From Sporomusa sp. KB1 (lineage in GTDB: Bacteria; Bacillota; Negativicutes; Sporomusales; Sporomusaceae), in NCBI RefSeq assembly GCF_007830295.1, contig NZ_VLKC01000002.1:4695157-4759156 (forward strand): 64,000 nucleotides of DNA. The letters run 5' to 3'. Both the position numbers and the translations under genes were made by a program. Under the pieces are notes generated by a model. That model had not been told where the DNA came from and made no database searches. It saw only the letters and a program-made list of their open reading frames with translations. Positions 44,082-52,955 of this stretch are shown piece after piece (the stretch's first letter is position 1; every line of letters begins with the position of its first letter).

Positions 44082-45401
44082 ATGGATAAAGAAAAGGCAT
44101 TGAGTCAGTTAAAAAGATACCGGTTACCTATTTTAATTGTTGTTATTTTAGCATTTATGTTAACACCGTTTAATCGTCAGGCGCCTGCAGTAATGGGACC
44201 GGAACTTATTAAAGATCTAGGGCTCAATGCGGTAGATTTCGGACTTATGGGTTTGTCTTTTATGTGGGCCTATGCGCTGATGAATGCACCTTTGGGTAAT
44301 TTGCTGGATCAATTTGGTGTTCGCCGGGGCTTATCTGTTCTATTAATAATGATTGGTCTCGGTAGTTTTATTTTTTGCGCTGCACAAACTTTTCTTGTAG
44401 CCGTTATCGGGCGAATTATCGTTGCAATCGCTGTTGCCGGTTGCTTTATTGCTGGTGTGAAGGTTATAACCAATTGGTATAGTGCCAAGGAATTTCCTTC
44501 CATATACGGTTTGTATTTAGGACTGGCCATGTTGGGCGGGGTGGGAGCAACTGGTCCTCTCCAGTTTATGATGACAAACTATGGATGGAGATATTCGTTT
44601 GCCGTAATCGGGGTTATAAGTATCAGCTTGGCGGTTATTGCTTATTTTGTGGTGAAAGATCGTCCTGCAGATGTAGCTCTGCCCTCGCCGGACGAAATAA
44701 CTGGAGAGGCAGTGCCTGTTAAGAACAAGGAAGAAGCCAAGGCGAGTGGCTGGGAGGTATTCAAAGAAGTTTGCCGTATGCCTAAACTATGGTTGGCTAA
44801 TTTCTTTATACTTGGAGTTAACTCCAGTGGGCAAGCTATTGTTGCTTTATGGGGTGGAGTCTTTTTAGCCAATGTTTATGGGTTTAGCAAACCCGTTGTT
44901 GCTGAAATACTTATGGTTTCCGCAACGGGCCTTATTATAGGTTCATTTGCGGCAGGTTGGCTAGTCAAAAAACTTGGGTCTGTAAATGTAATGTTATCAG
45001 GAACCGTTTTATTTCTAATTGGCTGGTTGTATATGACCTTGAATATTCGTACACTGAGTACAATGGAGCTTAAAATATTGTTTGCAGCATTCGGATTCTT
45101 ACAACAGTATTCAGTGGTAGGTTACTTTTCTCTTATGAGGGAGTTGGTACAACCATCGCAGATGGGCACTGCTACGGGCTTAAATAACGGATTTGTTTGG
45201 GTTGTGGGGGCAGGAGCTTTTCAACAGATATGGGGTTTGGTTATCAACCATATATCTAAAGGAGTTACACCATATCCGGCAGAGGCTTTCGAGGCTGCTT
45301 TGTGGCTTCAAGTATTTGTTTTTGCAATTAGTATCTGTTGTGGATTATACCTTGTTAAAATGATGTGTAAACCAGCCCCAGGCATTAGTATTGATAGATA
45401 A
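44082..45401 (+). CDS. MFS transporter, copy 1
   Basis: 439 residues with 12 membrane helices and the MFS signature between helices 2 and 3 (GNLLDQFGVRRGLSVL). It is about 98 percent identical in protein to the copy at 48750: the differences are about a dozen residues, mostly at the C-terminus (KPAPGISIDR here, KPTQVISANR there). AGAGGAGG precedes the ATG. It lies between the UroD gene and a DUF3870 gene, and is likely an uptake system for the organic substrate of this catabolic region. Confidence 0.88.
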   Translation: MDKEKALSQLKRYRLPILIVVILAFMLTPFNRQAPAVMGPELIKDLGLNAVDFGLMGLSFMWAYALMNAPLGNLLDQFGVRRGLSVLLIMIGLGSFIFCAAQTFLVAVIGRIIVAIAVAGCFIAGVKVITNWYSAKEFPSIYGLYLGLAMLGGVGATGPLQFMMTNYGWRYSFAVIGVISISLAVIAYFVVKDRPADVALPSPDEITGEAVPVKNKEEAKASGWEVFKEVCRMPKLWLANFFILGVNSSGQAIVALWGGVFLANVYGFSKPVVAEILMVSATGLIIGSFAAGWLVKKLGSVNVMLSGTVLFLIGWLYMTLNIRTLSTMELKILFAAFGFLQQYSVVGYFSLMRELVQPSQMGTATGLNNGFVWVVGAGAFQQIWGLVINHISKGVTPYPAEAFEAALWLQVFVFAISICCGLYLVKMMCKPAPGISIDR

Positions 45402-45412
45402 GAAAAGGGACA

Positions 45413-45514
45413 TAGTGAACTCGTTTCAGCATAGCTGAAACATTGGAGATTCAGGTGGAGAATCTACTCCACCTGAATGAACGCCGCCTATAGAGGCGGG
45501 AGTCTTTTGACTCG
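45413..45514 (+). repeat. Repeat family A, copy 2 (multi-hairpin element)
   Basis: Four consecutive hairpins: GTTTCAGC-ata-GCTGAAAC; TTCAGGTGGAG/CTCCACCTGAA; CCGCC/GGCGG; GAGTC-tttt-GACTC. It matches the reverse complement of 33788-33893. It lies directly after the MFS gene. Confidence 0.85.
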
Positions 45515-45524
45515 TATCTAAGAT

Positions 45525-45562
45525 AAATAAGGCCTACCCTAATGGGTTGGCCTTATTTATTG
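45525..45562 (+). terminator. Terminator
   Basis: AAATAAGGCC with GGCCTTATTT, extended by ACCC/GGGT across the loop. It sits between repeat A and the DUF3870 gene. Confidence 0.75.
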
Positions 45563-45732
45563 CATACTGTTAATTACAATTGGCTAGAACTTCTATGCAG
45601 AGAGGAGTTTCTTTTTTTCTTATAGAAATATTAATAATAGTACAACTAATTAATGTATGGATAAACACACCAACATTTTTTGTGAACACTCATTAAAAAT
45701 AGTTTCTTATATGTGCGAGGAGGAATAGAAAT

Positions 45733-46059
45733 ATGAACCTGCAACTATTTGCTGCAAATGCGCAGCTTCCAGAAGGAACTGATTTATTCGAAATATTTAA
45801 ATATGTGTCGCTAGTTTTAACGGTTGACGTAGATAGTGGTGAAATATTGCAATGTTCTATACCAGTATATTGTCAGCAAGGTAATGAATTTATATCTGAT
45901 ATTATGAAGGGAAAATCACTAGAAAAAGATGTAAATATAATAATTGCGGAAGTTGAAGAAAGAATCCATATGAGTTCAAAGCGCGCTCTTATTACCGCAA
46001 TACAAATGATACAAAATCGCTACATGATGACCAAAAACAAAATTCGAGCAAAAGGATAG
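45733..46059 (+). CDS. DUF3870 domain protein
   Basis: 108 residues with the pattern of DUF3870: VSLVLTVDVDSGEILQC, then FISDIMKGKSLEKDVN, EERIHMSSKRALITAIQM and a short tail. The function is unknown; in several Firmicutes this domain occurs next to genes for aromatic or quinate-type catabolism, which would suit this region (weak recollection). AGGAGGAATAG precedes the ATG. Its stop overlaps the tRNA-like relic that follows. Confidence 0.65.
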   Translation: MNLQLFAANAQLPEGTDLFEIFKYVSLVLTVDVDSGEILQCSIPVYCQQGNEFISDIMKGKSLEKDVNIIIAEVEERIHMSSKRALITAIQMIQNRYMMTKNKIRAKG

Positions 46060-46122
46060 GTGTAGCTTAATGGTAGGAGCTAGACTTCCAAGCTAGGATT
46101 CGATGCCTTTCGCACGCTCCAA
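46053..46122 (+). pseudogene. Degenerate tRNA-Gly (TCC)
   Basis: GGTGTAGCTTAATGGTAG is a typical D-arm of tRNA-Gly, followed by an anticodon loop ACTTCCAAG (anticodon TCC), a damaged T-arm (GATTCGATGCC) and an encoded CGCTCCA end. The anticodon stem is short, the variable loop is missing and the acceptor strands no longer match. Function is unlikely. Confidence 0.7.
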
Positions 46123-46175
46123 AAAGAAAACACTCAGCGTTTACTGAAAGGTAAATGATGGGTGTTTTCTTTTTA
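46122..46175 (+). terminator. Terminator behind tRNA relic
   Basis: AAAAAGAAAACAC pairs with GTGTTTTCTTTTT over 13 bp; a bidirectional hairpin between the DUF3870 region and the converging MFS gene. Confidence 0.7.
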
Positions 46176-46229
46176 AGATGTGAGTAGTCTAATAGAAAAT
46201 GGCTGTGAATTTGCTGATAGAACAGAGAA

Positions 46230-47558
46230 TTATGTTCGGAAATTATGGGTGAGGCGTTTAGTATAACTATACTTGTCTTGAACAAGCGCAATCGCAGTGC
46301 CAGCAATCAGGCCCGGTACCGCAAAGCAGAGAAAATTTTGGAACAGGGTGACCTTCATAGACAACAGCATACCTCCTACAATAGGCCCGAGAAGACCACC
46401 AAACCGGCCTAAGCCAAGCCCCCATCCCATCATGGTCGCCCGCACAGCTGGCGGATAGTATTGTGCAATGTATCCATGGGTAACATTTTGAGCTCCCATG
46501 GTACATGCGCCCACGAGCGCAGTAACTATAGTCGTAGAATAAATGTCCATAGGGATACTTAATAATGAGATGGAAAAGAAGGCGCCATAATAGAGAATTA
46601 CCAGAACTCGCTTGGCACCGAAACATTCAGATAAATATCCGCAAACCAAGCTCCCTATGCCCGCACCTAGGAAAAGGGATAGAAAAAACCATAAGCTTAT
46701 TCCAAATTCATGACCTGCATTCATCATCAATGTTGGTATCCAAGTATTTGTTCCAAAGATCATATACATGTTCATGAAGTAAACCAGCCAAAAAAGGCTT
46801 GTACTTAGACCCCTATTTTCTGCAAAAACATTGGCGAGCGACGACTTTTCTTTTGCTTGAGGATACTCAAAACGTGCATCATCAGGCACAGTCACATCTG
46901 GTCTGAACGTGTTCAGTATTTGTCTGAGTTGTTGAACCTTGTTTTTAGCAACAAGTATCCAGGGCGTCTCCGGCATGTACCAATAAAAGAAGGGTACCAG
47001 AAAAATCACAATTGATCCAAAATAAAAAACGGACTTCCACCCATAAGGCGTTAGTAGGTACATACCGGCAAGGGCAGACATAATTCCCCCAATCTGCATG
47101 CCGGTGGCACTCGCGGATACGGCTGCCTGTTTCGACTTGCTGGGGAAATATTCGGAAATTAAGGCCATTACATTAGGCGATGTCATTCCAAGTCCCAACC
47201 CAGTTATCGTGCGAAATACAGCAAATGAAACCGGGTCACTTGCCAGCGCTGTTGCAAAGGTACCTGCTGTGAATATTACTACAGATGTAATAATTGTGGT
47301 TTTTCTTCCCCATTTATCTCCTAGTACACCGCCTAAAATAGCGCCAAATACACCGGCCCCAAATGCGTAACTGCCTATAATGCCTGCGTAAGCAGGGCTC
47401 ATATTCCATTCGGCGAGTAGGAGGGGGATTGTCGTGGCATATACAACAAGATCATATCCATCAAAGGAAAGTGCTGCTAAACAACAGAAAAATAGTCGCC
47501 AATGGTGTTTCTGAATAGAACTCTCATCAAGCAACTTCTTAACGTCTATTGTATTCAT
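46230..47558 (-). CDS. Aromatic acid:H+ symporter-type MFS transporter
   Basis: 442 residues, 12 membrane helices. LSFDGYDLVVYATTIPLLLAE near the start (D-G-x-D/Y-D in helix 1), GGVLGDKWGRKTTI between helices 2 and 3 and MPETPWILV after helix 6 are typical of the AAHS family (PcaK/BenK-like), which takes up benzoate-type acids with protons. AAGGAGA lies ahead of the ATG at 47558. A sigma-54-type promoter (47933-47948) lies upstream on the same strand. Between the two is a UroD relic. Confidence 0.87.
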   Translation of the reverse strand: MNTIDVKKLLDESSIQKHHWRLFFCCLAALSFDGYDLVVYATTIPLLLAEWNMSPAYAGIIGSYAFGAGVFGAILGGVLGDKWGRKTTIITSVVIFTAGTFATALASDPVSFAVFRTITGLGLGMTSPNVMALISEYFPSKSKQAAVSASATGMQIGGIMSALAGMYLLTPYGWKSVFYFGSIVIFLVPFFYWYMPETPWILVAKNKVQQLRQILNTFRPDVTVPDDARFEYPQAKEKSSLANVFAENRGLSTSLFWLVYFMNMYMIFGTNTWIPTLMMNAGHEFGISLWFFLSLFLGAGIGSLVCGYLSECFGAKRVLVILYYGAFFSISLLSIPMDIYSTTIVTALVGACTMGAQNVTHGYIAQYYPPAVRATMMGWGLGLGRFGGLLGPIVGGMLLSMKVTLFQNFLCFAVPGLIAGTAIALVQDKYSYTKRLTHNFRT

Positions 47559-47589
47559 AATTTAATCTCCTTGCTTTACTATTGATTGC

Positions 47590-47803
47590 TGCCGGAGTTC
47601 CTGTCATTGTGAATGACATTAAAGCTAACGGTATAATTGCCAACAGACTTTCTGCTTTCATCATTATAAATAGTACGGAGCTTTGTAACATTATGGATTT
47701 TTTATATCCATTGAATCGACAGATAACACCCATCAATTCGTTCCACTGGTTAAAAGTTAATAGAGGCGGCAAACCTCTCCTCTGCAGTCATAATATCAGC
47801 CAT
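47590..47803 (-). pseudogene. UroD-family methyltransferase remnant
   Basis: Behind GGAGGTATTAA an ATG at 47803 opens MADIMTAEERFAASINF, then a stop, then PVERIDG, matching the start of the UroD gene at 42701 (MTAEERIVAAINLQPVDRI). The remaining stretch shows only scattered similarity. It sits ahead of the MFS gene, in the same order UroD-MFS as at 42.7-45.4 kb. Confidence 0.75.
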
Positions 47804-47932
47804 TTAATACCTCCATATTTTTAGAGTGAAACCGCTTCAAATTCTTTTCTTTGCTAGCTATCAGTGGTTTTCGAAAACATTGTAAACCTCCTTATAGTAT
47901 AATGAACTAGACAAGCGATCAATCAAAATATA

Positions 47933-47948
47933 TGCAAGTTATATGCCA
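47933..47948 (-). promoter_or_regulatory. Sigma-54-type promoter
   Basis: On the minus strand TGGCATATAACTTGCA: the -24 GG and the -12 GC are 10 nt apart, as required. It faces the UroD relic and the aromatic-acid MFS gene. Confidence 0.75.
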
Positions 47949-48355
47949 ATTTTTGAAAAATTTACTGAATTCGGCAAAAGGTGTCTATTATCTGCGAGCT
48001 TTCCTTAGAAGAATGTAAACTTATAGTTAAAAATGGCGAAGATATTGTGTTAGAAGCATATTTTAGGCTATTTCTTTGAAGCTTATTGACAAAGATGAAA
48101 TGTATTTGCAGACAAATAAGAGTTTATTAATGAACAAGTTGAACTAGGCAATTTGGAGCCATAACTGGTATGTAATGGAAGTATGCTTAAAAGCAGATTC
48201 TGGGGAGGGTTCAAAATGAAACAAAATGTCGTGAGGATACCTAGCTTACTGAACAGTAGGCAAGAACAGGGGAAGATGTAAGAGGAGTAGTTGAGCTTGG
48301 TAGCAGTTAAAATGGAAAAAGACTCAAAAGAGTAATTAATGAGTGCTAAAGAAAG

Positions 48356-48400
48356 AAATAGGCTACTAATTGTAATTTAGCAATTAGTAGCCTATTTTTT
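48356..48400 (+). terminator. Orphan terminator in intergenic stretch
   Basis: AAATAGGCTACTAATTG and its complement form a perfect 17-bp stem followed by TTT. The stretch 47950-48680 shows no clear gene; one short open run near 48000 (LSLEECKLIVKNGEDIVLEA) may be a relic. Confidence 0.7.
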
Positions 48401-48685
48401 ACTAGGTTGTATTTCAATATGGAACAAGAAACATGTCCGCCAATTGGTTTGCATTCAAAGTGAAACAAAAAGGTCGGTTAATATGGTTGGGGAATGCTCG
48501 GCAGTGAAAATTCTATACGCTGACGCAATTATTCGTTTACATGATTTGCTGCAGGGTAAAAAACGATTGCATATCTGTAACTAACCAATAGACAGCAAGC
48601 ATAATTATGAGAAATAAAAGCAACAGGAACCACATCTCATTTTGAACATGTTGCAAGTGAAATTAATTAAAAATTTTAACTATTT

Positions 48686-48701
48686 TGGCATACAAAATGC
48701 A
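48686..48701 (+). promoter_or_regulatory. Sigma-54-type promoter
   Basis: TGGCATACAAAATGCA with GG at 48687-48688 and GC at 48699-48700, correct 10-nt spacing, 48 bases before the second MFS gene. Confidence 0.8.
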
Positions 48702-48749
48702 TTAAAAAGAAGTGGGCGAAAAAATAGCTAATAGTTGAGGAGGGTTACT

Positions 48750-50069
48750 ATGGATAAAGAAAAGGCGTTAAGTCAGTTAAAAAAATATCGGTTACCTATT
48801 TTAATTGTTGTTATTTTAGCATTTATGTTAACACCATTTAATCGTCAGGCGCCTGCAGTAATGGGACCGGAACTTATTAAAGATCTAGGGCTCAATGCGG
48901 TAGATTTCGGACTTATGGGTTTGTCTTTTATGTGGGCCTATGCGCTGATGAATGCACCTCTGGGGAATTTGCTGGATCAATTTGGCGTTCGCCGGGGCTT
49001 ATCTGTTCTATTAATAATGATTGGTCTCGGGAGTTTTATTTTTTGCGCTGCACAAACTTTTCTTGTAGCCGTTATCGGGCGAATTATCGTTGCTATCGCT
49101 GTCGCCGGTTGTTTTATTGCTGGTGTGAAGGTTATATCCAATTGGTATAGTGCCAAGGAATTTCCTTCCATATACGGTTTGTATTTAGGACTGGCCATGT
49201 TGGGTGGGGTGGGAGCGACTGGTCCCCTCCAGTTTATGATGACAAACTATGGATGGAGATATTCGTTTGCCGTTATTGGGGTTATAAGTATCATCTTGGC
49301 TGTTATTGCTTATTTTGTGGTGAAAGATCGTCCGGCAGATGTAGCTCTGCCCTCGCCGGACGAAATAACTGGAGAGGCAGTGCCTGTTAAGAACAAGGAA
49401 GAAGCCAAGGCGAGTGGCTGGGAGGTATTCAAAGAAGTTTGCCGTATGCCTAAACTATGGTTGGCTAATTTCTTTATACTTGGAGTTAACTCCAGTGGGC
49501 AAGCTATTGTTGCTTTATGGGGTGGAGTCTTTTTAGCCAATGTTTATGGGTTTAGCAAACCCGTTGTTGCTGAAATACTTATGGTTTCCGCAACGGGCCT
49601 TATTATAGGTTCATTTGCGGCAGGTTGGCTAGTCAAAAAACTTGGGTCTGTAAATGTAATGTTATCAGGAACCGTTTTATTTCTAATTGGCTGGTTGTAT
49701 ATGACCTTGAATATTCGTACACTGAGTACAATGGAGCTTAAAATATTGTTTGCAGCATTCGGATTCTTACAACAGTATTCAGTGGTAGGTTACTTTTCTC
49801 TTATGAGGGAGTTGGTACAACCATCGCAGATGGGCACTGCTACGGGCTTAAATAACGGATTTGTTTGGGTTGTGGGGGCAGGAGCTTTTCAACAGATATG
49901 GGGTTTGGTTATCAACCATATATCTAAAGGAGTTACACCATATCCGGTAGAGGCTTTCGAGGCTGCTTTGTGGCTTCAAGTATTTGTTGTTGCAATTAGT
50001 ATTTGTTGTGGATTATACCTTGTTAAAATGATGCGCAAACCAACCCAAGTCATTAGTGCTAATAGATAA
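48750..50069 (+). CDS. MFS transporter, copy 2
   Basis: 439 residues, nearly identical to the protein at 44082 (for example ISNWYSAKE here against ITNWYSAKE, YPVEAFE against YPAEAFE). GAGGAGGG lies ahead of the ATG at 48750. Unlike copy 1, it has a sigma-54 promoter at 48686, so the two copies are probably expressed under different conditions. The next gene downstream encodes a sigma-54 activator. Confidence 0.88.
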   Translation: MDKEKALSQLKKYRLPILIVVILAFMLTPFNRQAPAVMGPELIKDLGLNAVDFGLMGLSFMWAYALMNAPLGNLLDQFGVRRGLSVLLIMIGLGSFIFCAAQTFLVAVIGRIIVAIAVAGCFIAGVKVISNWYSAKEFPSIYGLYLGLAMLGGVGATGPLQFMMTNYGWRYSFAVIGVISIILAVIAYFVVKDRPADVALPSPDEITGEAVPVKNKEEAKASGWEVFKEVCRMPKLWLANFFILGVNSSGQAIVALWGGVFLANVYGFSKPVVAEILMVSATGLIIGSFAAGWLVKKLGSVNVMLSGTVLFLIGWLYMTLNIRTLSTMELKILFAAFGFLQQYSVVGYFSLMRELVQPSQMGTATGLNNGFVWVVGAGAFQQIWGLVINHISKGVTPYPVEAFEAALWLQVFVVAISICCGLYLVKMMRKPTQVISANR

Positions 50070-50078
50070 GAAGAAGGG

Positions 50079-50321
50079 AATAAGTATTTTGTCAAGATTC
50101 TGGTTGAAACAAAGCTAGCCGGTATTACCGAGAAGGGAGCTCTTATTGAGCAAGGCGGTTGTGTGACACTCTATTCTTGTGATACAGTGGTCCTTGCCAT
50201 TGGAACAAAAGCCTACAATCTTCTGCAGGATGACATATATGGCCTCTGTGAGGTTGTTGTCGTTAGAGACGCCCTCAAAAAAGCATCCTTTGAAGGCTTT
50301 GTTGCAGGTATGAATGCGTAA
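50079..50321 (+). pseudogene. C-terminal remnant of an ene-reductase-type flavoprotein
   Basis: The open frame reads VKILVETKLAGITEKGALIE, SCDTVVLAIGTKAYN, EVVVVRDALKKASFEGFVA and stops at 50321. This is the NAD(P)H-binding tail of 2,4-dienoyl-CoA/2-enoate reductases (usual D-x-V-V-L-A-I-G and x-x-I-G-D-A). The FMN and Fe-S parts are missing. Confidence 0.75.
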
Positions 50322-50340
50322 TTCTGTGCTATAATTTTGA

Positions 50341-50406
50341 AAGCCTGGCTCTTTAGAGAAGCAACCTGTTTGTGTTGCTTTTCTATGGGTTGGGCTTTTT
50401 TTATTT
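50341..50406 (+). ncRNA. Structured element C, copy 2 (terminator-like)
   Basis: AAGCCTGGCTCTTTAGA opens an outer stem closed by GGGTTGGGCTT; the inner stem AGAGAAGCAAC/GTTGCTTTTCT has 11 pairs. It is followed by TTTTTATTTA. Confidence 0.6.
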
Positions 50407-50633
50407 ATGTATGAAACAAGAAACCATTTTAACAAGTGGGGAATCGTAATTAATGCCAACAATTATTAACTTTATAACCAATAAGAAACAATCAGCCCTT
50501 GCGTCAAATTTTTATGTATGACATAATACAAAATAATTAGCAATGAATTTGTTCGGTTAAAAAGGTCTCCGACTAACATTTTTAGACGTTTGCAGGTACG
50601 AGATTAGATAGAAATGACCTGGGAGGTTAGTTA

Positions 50634-52685
50634 ATGCAGGACAAGCAGTTTATTTTAGAAGAGAATGAGGTAAGGCAAATTAAAGAACTTACCGCCTTTT
50701 TTCGTTCCCAATTCAAGCAATGGGAAAAAATAAGCAAATGCAGAGAGCAATTCTTGAGAAATAGCGAAGAAACGGAAATTTTTGCTGCTGTTCGGCCGGA
50801 AGTTGTTGCCTCGTGGCGTCGTTCCAGAAATTACGGTGTTGTACCTAATCAACCTTTGACACGTAAAGTTTTAGATTCAATTCAATTTGATAAAGTAATT
50901 AAAGAAAATGAACAACTTATGCAAACTGCAGTACCTTTATTAAGTAAACAAATTAATTTTTTAAACAAAACAAAACCTTTCCGGATAGGTTTAACTGACC
51001 GTAACGGTATTTTACTATTTTTATATAACTCACATGTTGATCAGCTTAAATGTTCTGGCTTAAATCTTTCAGAAGAATCGGTTGGTACATCTGCACATTC
51101 TCTATGTCTGAAATTAGATAAACCTATGTATTTAATAGGGCCGGAGCATTATAACGAAGTTATGCAAAGAAGCAGTAAAGTTATAACGGCGATTCCCATA
51201 CACGATACAAAAAAAAACATAGTTGCCGCCTTTACCTTTTCTTATCACAGGGATCTCACCCAAAGTAAAGATGAAGAAACATTGTTTGTATGGTGGATTG
51301 CCTGGCAAGTTTCTATGGCCCAGAGAATTGAAAATGCTCTGGAAATGGTAAATCAGAAACAGTCATACAGCTTTGATGTTAGTATGTTGTCTACCGCTAT
51401 GTCCATGGTGGAAGACGGAATGGTTGGCGTCAACTGTTCAGGAAAAATTACCTATGTAAGCAATGGTGGAGAAAAAATTCTGGGATTAGGTCAGAACATA
51501 ATATTAGGGCAGAATTACCCTAATATTATCGGAAATTTGCCGTTGATTAAAAGCGTATTACAAGGGAAAATGGCGAAATCCAATTTTACCGCAGATATAG
51601 TCAGTGGCAATAAACTTAAGCGCTGTTTGTTCGAAGTTAAACCAGTCGTAGATAATCAGGAAAACAGTATTGAAGGCGCGGTTATTCATTTAACCGAATT
51701 GAGAAATACTGGCAGTATAGATAAAAAGGAGCGCTTTGAAGCTATCTACACCTTTAATGACATTTATGGAAAGAGTGTCGAAATGGTCAGAGCAAAGCAA
51801 GTGGCACAAAAAATCGCTGGCACTGGAGGCTGCGTGTTGTTAATTGGTGAGAGCGGCACAGGGAAAGAACTGTTTGCCCATGCTATTCACAATGATCGCC
51901 AATCGCAAAGTCCTTTTGTTGCTATTAATTGTGCATCTATACCCAAGAGCCTGATAGAAAGTGAATTATTTGGCTATGAGGGAGGCAGTTTTACCGGGGC
52001 AAATCGCAAAGGAAAACCCGGAAAGTTAGAATTGGCTAACGACGGAACCTTGTTTTTGGATGAAATTGGTGATATGCCACTGGAAGTTCAGGCTGTTTTA
52101 TTGCGAGTATTGGAAGATAAGCGTGTTATGCGAATCGGGGGAGAAAACTATATAAAAGTTAATTTTCGGGTGATAGCCGCGACGAATAAAAACCTATATG
52201 AAGCGGTGCAACGAAAAGAATTCCGGAAAGACCTGTATTTTCGCCTGGCAACTTTTAAACTTTCCATACCGTCGTTACGAAGTAGAGGAAAGGATATCTT
52301 AGAACTGGCCCGCCTTTTTGTTGAAAAGCAAAGTAGCGAGTTGAATCGGCCGCTACCTGAGCTGGAAGCAGCGGTTTGTAAACGCCTTATGCAATATGAT
52401 TGGCCAGGGAATATCCGGCAGTTAAAAAATACTATGTGTTTCGCAGTTAATATGAGAGAGAAAGGAAATATCCGTTTATGCGATTTGCCAGAGGAGTTAT
52501 TGGATATTTCGGAAATGAATCAACATAAAACAATAAGGTCACTAACTGAGTTGGAAAAAGAAGCGATAGAAGAGACGTTGGCGTATACAGGCAATAGCCT
52601 TGGTGAAACGGCGAAAATACTAGGGTTAGGCCGTACAACTCTTTATCGAAAAATTAAGACGTATGGTATTATTGTTAAGCATTGA
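50634..52685 (+). CDS. Sigma-54-dependent activator (GAF-PAS-AAA-Fis)
   Basis: 683 residues in the AcoR/PrpR style: a sensor region with GAF-like features (LNLSEESVGTSAHSLCLKLD, about 135-160), a PAS domain (MVEDGMVGVNCSGKITYVSN, about 255-345), an AAA+ domain with Walker A GESGTGKE, GSFTGA loop (GYEGGSFTGANRKG) and FLDEIGDMP, and a C-terminal Fis helix-turn-helix (NSLGETAKILGLGRTTLYRK). The GSFTGA loop contacts sigma-54. GGGAGG precedes the ATG. It probably drives the sigma-54 promoters at 48686, 52827 and 54348. Confidence 0.92.
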   Translation: MQDKQFILEENEVRQIKELTAFFRSQFKQWEKISKCREQFLRNSEETEIFAAVRPEVVASWRRSRNYGVVPNQPLTRKVLDSIQFDKVIKENEQLMQTAVPLLSKQINFLNKTKPFRIGLTDRNGILLFLYNSHVDQLKCSGLNLSEESVGTSAHSLCLKLDKPMYLIGPEHYNEVMQRSSKVITAIPIHDTKKNIVAAFTFSYHRDLTQSKDEETLFVWWIAWQVSMAQRIENALEMVNQKQSYSFDVSMLSTAMSMVEDGMVGVNCSGKITYVSNGGEKILGLGQNIILGQNYPNIIGNLPLIKSVLQGKMAKSNFTADIVSGNKLKRCLFEVKPVVDNQENSIEGAVIHLTELRNTGSIDKKERFEAIYTFNDIYGKSVEMVRAKQVAQKIAGTGGCVLLIGESGTGKELFAHAIHNDRQSQSPFVAINCASIPKSLIESELFGYEGGSFTGANRKGKPGKLELANDGTLFLDEIGDMPLEVQAVLLRVLEDKRVMRIGGENYIKVNFRVIAATNKNLYEAVQRKEFRKDLYFRLATFKLSIPSLRSRGKDILELARLFVEKQSSELNRPLPELEAAVCKRLMQYDWPGNIRQLKNTMCFAVNMREKGNIRLCDLPEELLDISEMNQHKTIRSLTELEKEAIEETLAYTGNSLGETAKILGLGRTTLYRKIKTYGIIVKH

Positions 52686-52767
52686 TAGCCCTTCAAAATT
52701 GAACACGAAAGAGACTTTTTGTAGAATTGATTTTAAAGAATAGCAGTTAACTGGCTACATGCTATAG

Positions 52768-52820
52768 AGACTTGATTTTTGGTTTGTTCTGAGGACGACC
52801 ACAAATCAAGTCTTTTTTTA
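52768..52820 (+). terminator. Terminator after the activator gene
   Basis: AGACTTGATTT (52768-52778) pairs with AAATCAAGTCT (52803-52813), then TTTTTTA. Confidence 0.85.
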
Positions 52821-52826
52821 GTTCGT

Positions 52827-52842
52827 TGGCATGAGATATGCA
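52827..52842 (+). promoter_or_regulatory. Sigma-54-type promoter
   Basis: TGGCATGAGATATGCA, GG at 52828-52829 and GC at 52840-52841, ahead of the DUF362 gene. Confidence 0.8.
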
Positions 52843-52955
52843 TTGAATTGAAATATGATTTGAGTACTAAATAAAAAAGTAAACCGACTAAGTGCATGCA
52901 GGTTTAAGTTAGGCAAGCGATGAGCCATATCAAATTAAATAGGGGGCGATTTATT

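Noticed and set aside
47539..47772. 77-codon minus-strand frame ahead of the aromatic-acid MFS gene
   Set aside because: It is a chance frame across the UroD relic; the coding similarity is in another frame with an internal stop.
50115..50462. 115-codon minus-strand frame
   Set aside because: It runs antisense to the ene-reductase relic and element C.
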